Source of the DNA: Candidatus Marithrix sp. Canyon 246
GTDB taxonomy: Bacteria; Pseudomonadota; Gammaproteobacteria; Beggiatoales; Beggiatoaceae
Assembly (NCBI RefSeq): GCF_001723685.1
Contig: NZ_MCBX01000004.1
Location: 1 to 64,000 of the forward strand
DNA length: 64,000 nucleotides
Direction of reading: 5' to 3'
Below, one piece after another: positions 62,816 through 64,000 of this stretch. The notes beneath the pieces were generated by a model, which saw only the letters and a program-made list of their open reading frames with translations, searched no databases and was not told where the DNA came from. The first letter of the stretch is position 1; every line of letters begins with the position of its first letter. A program made the position numbers and the translations under genes.

Positions 62816-64000
62816 ATGAAAAAATTATATTCTGAGTATCAAAGTTGTTATTTCGCCTATTGGCTAACGCGCCATGGTTTACCTGAAGAAACTATCTTAC
62901 AAACACTAGCTAATGCGAAGTTAGATATAATTCCTCATCAAATAGAGGCTGCATTATTTGCTTTACAATCGCCTTTTTCAAAGGGTGTTTTGTTAGCTGA
63001 TGAAGTGGGTTTAGGTAAAACCATTGAAGCTTGTTTAGTGATTGCTCAGCGTTGGGCAGAAAAAAAACAAAAAGTTTTATTAATTGTGCCAGCTTGTTTA
63101 CGCAAACAATGGGAACAAGAGCTTTGGGATAAATTTCACCTACCCAGCTTAATATTAAAAAAAGGTATTAAAAACCCTTTTGATCAAAAAAAAATTATTA
63201 TTTGTTCCTATGAATTTGCTGCCCAGAATGATAAATTTTTACAGCAAATAACATGGGATATTGTGGTTTTTGATGAAGCTCATAATGCAAAAAAGTTAAA
63301 TAATACACTTTCATCTAATTTTAAATTGTTATTGTCTGCTAGACCATTACAAAACTCTATAGATGAATTATATGATTTAATTTATATTATTGACGCAAAT
63401 TTTTTGGGCGATATTAATAGTCTTAAAACTATTGTCTATCGCACCCTACGAAAAGATGTGCAAGACATTGGGAATATTAAATTCACACAGCGTTATTCAA
63501 TAACACAAGATTATAAAAAAAATCGCAAAGGTGAAGCCTTACTGCTTGCGTTGCCCAAAGCAATTGAAATGAATCAAAAAATGGGAGGAAATGATAAAGT
63601 TGTTATTTTTACTGAATCAGTGCAAACTCAGCAATATATCAAAGAATTATTAGAAAGCGAAGCTTATAAAGATCAGTTAGTGCTATTAAATGATAATACG
63701 CCTGATATGACAGCGGCTATTGTTGATCATTTTAAACATAAAGCAAAAATATTAATTTCTACTGAATCGGGTGGAGAAGGTATTAACTTACAGTTTTGTT
63801 CTATTGTTATTAATTATGATTTACCTTGGAATCCACAGCGTATAGAACAACGTATTCAGCGACTGCATAGTTATGGACAAAAAAATGATGTCATTGTAGT
63901 GAATTTTATTAATCGTGACAATCGCGCTGATTGTAGAATGTTTGAGCTTTTCAAGAAATTCAAATTATTTGATGGTGTTTTTGGTGCAAATGATGAAATA
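62816..64000 (+). CDS. SNF2-type DEAD-like helicase (partial, runs off the window)
   Basis: The frame from the ATG at 62816 (RBS AGGGA at 62805-62809) stays open to the window edge, 395 codons. Motif I is LLADEVGLGKTIEA, motif II DEAH in VVFDEAHNAKKL, motif III region LLSARPLQN (usually SATP), and the C-terminal helicase has STESGGEGINLQF and RIEQRIQRLHSYGQ. It belongs to the SNF2-related family that also includes RapA-like and defence-associated helicases. Compared with the family it lacks about 25 residues after FLGDINSL and more than 100 between RYSITQDY and KGEALL, so the two helicase domains are abnormally close. It may be reduced or decaying. Confidence 0.8.
   Translation, partial: MKKLYSEYQSCYFAYWLTRHGLPEETILQTLANAKLDIIPHQIEAALFALQSPFSKGVLLADEVGLGKTIEACLVIAQRWAEKKQKVLLIVPACLRKQWEQELWDKFHLPSLILKKGIKNPFDQKKIIICSYEFAAQNDKFLQQITWDIVVFDEAHNAKKLNNTLSSNFKLLLSARPLQNSIDELYDLIYIIDANFLGDINSLKTIVYRTLRKDVQDIGNIKFTQRYSITQDYKKNRKGEALLLALPKAIEMNQKMGGNDKVVIFTESVQTQQYIKELLESEAYKDQLVLLNDNTPDMTAAIVDHFKHKAKILISTESGGEGINLQFCSIVINYDLPWNPQRIEQRIQRLHSYGQKNDVIVVNFINRDNRADCRMFELFKKFKLFDGVFGANDEI

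Overview
The window is a 64 kb piece of an AT-rich gammaproteobacterial chromosome. Core genes have clear gammaproteobacterial character: rpsU-yqeY-dnaG-rpoD, pilD-coaE-zapD, glnE, bioH, yggX, grxD, rlmH, the ABC-type trp genes and a FimV-like protein. Two adjacent Trp-Trp/Gly/Asn/Tyr-rich secreted proteins resemble sulfur globule envelope proteins. Together with a Pil-Chp-like chemosensory operon, many dispersed palindromes and many broken AAA ATPase genes, they suggest a sulfur-storing, surface-motile (possibly filamentous, Beggiatoa/Thiothrix-like) organism. The phylogenetic placement is inference. No rRNA, tRNA or CRISPR array was seen.

Layout. (1) 0-9 kb is accessory: a tandem array of AAA-ATPase/PD-(D/E)XK genes with decayed copies, three copies of a hairpin element, a HEPN-MNT toxin-antitoxin pair between two of them, and a large secreted di-haem/Calx-beta protein whose tail domain is repeated as the next, stand-alone gene. 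(2) 9-16 kb is housekeeping: amidase, rpe-gph, trpEG, pilD-coaE-zapD. (3) 16-26 kb is one tightly overlapping chemosensory operon: response regulator, substrate-binding lipoprotein, CheW, MCP, hybrid CheA, two further CheW-like proteins, then a FimV-like protein. (4) 26.6-31 kb is the macromolecular synthesis operon with a good sigma70 promoter and a UUCG hairpin before dnaG. (5) 31-41.7 kb holds a DUF1015 protein, a TPR protein, a sodium/solute symporter, an inserted SH3 gene (frameshifted), bioH, an M4 metalloprotease, yggX and AsmA/DUF2939 genes. (6) 41.7-46.4 kb holds copA, a partial copA duplicate and gene relics, ending in a MITE-like inverted-repeat structure. (7) 46.4-53.7 kb is mostly core: grxD, the sulfur globule-like pair, smr, trpDC, rlmH, a short ModC-like ATPase, ccoS, rpmE. 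(8) 53.7-61.7 kb contains two copies of glnE in direct orientation, the first broken, around a toxin-antitoxin island (PIN toxin plus small partner, HigB plus truncated HigA, relics). (9) The window ends with a TauE/SafE exporter and an SNF2-type helicase that runs off the edge.

The strongest theme is genome plasticity. Several palindromic repeat families occur between genes, and two of them have been inserted in frame inside protein-coding genes (copA and the M4 protease). Partial gene duplications (AAA-ATPase, copA, glnE, bioH 3' end) bracket accessory genes. The chemosensory operon with its own substrate-binding lipoprotein is the most system-like functional cluster.
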